64,000 bases of DNA from Pelagicoccus sp. SDUM812003. GTDB lineage: Bacteria > Verrucomicrobiota > Verrucomicrobiia > Opitutales > Opitutaceae. A model generated the notes under the pieces. The model did no database searches and had not been told where the DNA came from. It was given only the letters and a program-made list of their open reading frames with translations. Location: the NCBI RefSeq assembly GCF_031127815.1, contig NZ_JARXHY010000020.1, positions 1-64,000 of the forward strand. Reading direction: 5' to 3'. The translations under genes and the position numbers were made by a program. Shown piece after piece: positions 62,824 through 64,000 of this stretch (position 1 is its first letter; each line of letters opens with the position of its first letter).

Positions 62824-63284
62824 GGGTTTCCGCGAATCTGCCGCATGGCCTCATACACGGCGATGCCGGCGCTGGTGGAGAGGTTGAGCGAGCGCAGGGA
62901 ATCGTTGTACTGCGGGATGGTCAGTCGCTGCTCAGGGCCAAGCTGCTCGTGCATCCAATCCGGAACCCCGGCGCTCTCCTTGCCGAAGATCAGGCCATCG
63001 CCATCCTCGTATCGGATGTCCCAATACGATCGAGCGCCCTTCGTCGTGAAGAGAAACAAGCGCTTGGGCGCCGCCTCGCTGGCCAGAAACGCGTCCCAGT
63101 TTTCATGGTGATGCACGTCGAGCGATTTCCAGTAGTCCATGCCGCTTCGCTTCAAGTGCTTGTCCTTGATGGTGAATCCGAGCGGATGGATCAGGTGCAG
63201 CCGCGACTCGGTGATGGCGCAGGTGCGGCCGATGTTTCCGGTGTTTTGCGGAATCTCCGGCTCGAAAAGGACGACGTGCAGCAT
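62820..63284 (-). CDS. trmL: tRNA (cytidine/uridine-34-2'-O)-methyltransferase
   Basis: A 154-residue SPOUT methyltransferase that 2'-O-methylates the wobble base of tRNA-Leu. MLHVVLFEPEIPQNTGNIGRTC (motif 1), LIFGKESAGVP (motif 2) and the knot motif SLNLSTSAGIAVYEAMRQ (motif 3) match the TrmL/YibK family. Its end overlaps the start of the downstream glycosyltransferase by four bases, and it starts 4 bp after the thrB stop. Confidence 0.96.
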   Translation of the reverse strand: MLHVVLFEPEIPQNTGNIGRTCAITESRLHLIHPLGFTIKDKHLKRSGMDYWKSLDVHHHENWDAFLASEAAPKRLFLFTTKGARSYWDIRYEDGDGLIFGKESAGVPDWMHEQLGPEQRLTIPQYNDSLRSLNLSTSAGIAVYEAMRQIRGNP

Positions 63285-63288
63285 CGCT

Positions 63289-64000
63289 TTACTCGCTCAG
63301 GGTCACTTGCAAGCCGGCGTTGTCGGCGCTCAGGTCGTAGGCCACGCTCTTCAGTCCCGCCTTTTTGAATACACCTTGCATCGCCTCCGTGACCGAATCC
63401 ACCGCGCCCTTCCTGCAAGCGCAGAGCACGCTGGATCCGCTGCCGCTGAGCCAGCCGGTATAGGCGCCCGCTTCGATGCCGGAGCGGATCGCGTCGGCGG
63501 CGCCAGGGATGTTTTTCAAACGATAGGGCTCGTGCACCAGATCGTGCACGCTGCCTTCGAGGGCTTCGTACTGACCGGAGGACAAGGCTGCCACCACGCA
63601 AGCGGCGCTGTTGATGCTGGCGATGGCATCGGCGAAAGGGAGCTGCTTGGGCAGCACGCCGCGGGAGGCGGAGGTCAGCACCTCGAACTCCGGTGCGATC
63701 ACCACGAAACGCAGCTCCTCTCCGATATCGAACTGAGCCACCGATTCCACCTTCGCAGGATCGGTCACGAAGCGCGAAACGGTGAATCCGCCGAGAATGG
63801 AGGCGCTGGCATTGTCGGGATGCCCCTCGAGCTCCGTGATGAGCTCCACATAGTCTTCCCTGTCCCAATCCGAATCAGCCAGCGTAGCCACGCCCGCTAG
63901 GATGCCGGCCCGAACGGTGACGCTGGAGCCGAGCCCGCGAGCTTGCGGCACGTCGCCGCGTATCCGAATTCTGACTGCGAACGATTCGATGCCCGACTTT
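63289..64000 (-). CDS. thrB: Homoserine kinase (partial, N-terminus outside window)
   Basis: Homoserine kinase of the GHMP family, which phosphorylates homoserine for threonine synthesis. The visible part begins within GIESFAVRIRIRGDVPQARGLGSS, the GHMP ATP-binding loop (P-x-x-x-GLGSS), and continues through EGHPDNASASILGG to AYTGWLSGSGSSVLCAC. The frame stays open through the window edge at 64000, so the N-terminal part is missing. It is the first gene visible in a run with trmL and the glycosyltransferase. Confidence 0.93.
   Translation of the reverse strand, partial: KSGIESFAVRIRIRGDVPQARGLGSSVTVRAGILAGVATLADSDWDREDYVELITELEGHPDNASASILGGFTVSRFVTDPAKVESVAQFDIGEELRFVVIAPEFEVLTSASRGVLPKQLPFADAIASINSAACVVAALSSGQYEALEGSVHDLVHEPYRLKNIPGAADAIRSGIEAGAYTGWLSGSGSSVLCACRKGAVDSVTEAMQGVFKKAGLKSVAYDLSADNAGLQVTLSE

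Noticed and set aside
1-64000. CRISPR arrays, tRNA/rRNA genes, transposases or prophage
   Set aside because: No regularly spaced direct repeats, cloverleaf-like sequence, transposase motif or phage structural gene was found while reading both strands.

Overview
The window reads as a chromosomal segment of a Gram-negative bacterium of the Verrucomicrobiota, most likely an Opitutae/Puniceicoccales-type marine organism related to Pelagicoccus. This placement is inference from gene content, with no rRNA gene to confirm it. The evidence is lipid A and lipoprotein-export genes (lpxB, lolCD), a secreted Ig-repeat protein with the C-terminal domain style common in this phylum, CRTAC1/ASPIC-UnbV proteins, an ADOP-type permease and a DUF3450/ExbB/ExbD operon. 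No rRNA, tRNA, CRISPR array, transposase or prophage gene was found.

Left part, 1-26.7 kb, is mostly accessory and loosely packed: a YjlB-like cupin, a lone nucleotidyltransferase, a YdbS/YdbT-like PH-domain membrane pair, a membrane-anchored unknown, a SLATT-like two-helix protein followed by a HEAT-like protein, a 1367-residue secreted protein of six repeated modules, a DinB-like exported protein, a 1206-residue CRTAC1 protein with two ASPIC/UnbV domains, a large polytopic membrane protein with a helical-repeat tail, a PadR regulator with an ADOP/MacB-like permease, and a YqiJ-YqiK (OB-fold/flotillin) pair. Intergenic gaps of 300-760 bp are frequent and carry GC-rich inverted repeats.

Middle, 27-42 kb, is envelope and housekeeping: a minus-strand operon lolC-lolD-oxidoreductase-lpxB, preceded by lysS; plus-strand lipA and a RidA-family gene; then a five-gene operon (DUF3450, ExbB with a long periplasmic N-terminus, two ExbDs, TPR) closed by a 13-bp-stem terminator. 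That operon resembles the Ttp-type TonB energising systems but has no tonB and no separate exbB. uvrB and a dicarboxylate/amino-acid symporter follow on the minus strand.

Right part, 43-64 kb, is mainly minus strand: a HAD phosphatase, a coiled-coil membrane protein, cysC, an ABC exporter trio with acylphosphatase, a universal stress protein directly behind glgC, an HTH protein, cysD-cysN for sulfate activation, a PLP aminotransferase, the serS-tilS-ftsH run, and thrB-trmL-glycosyltransferase with thrB cut by the window end. Two plus-strand unknowns (48761-50307) sit among them, one with a sigma-region-4-like segment. Many long open frames on the opposite strand of real genes (up to 542 codons) are codon-bias shadows and are not annotated.
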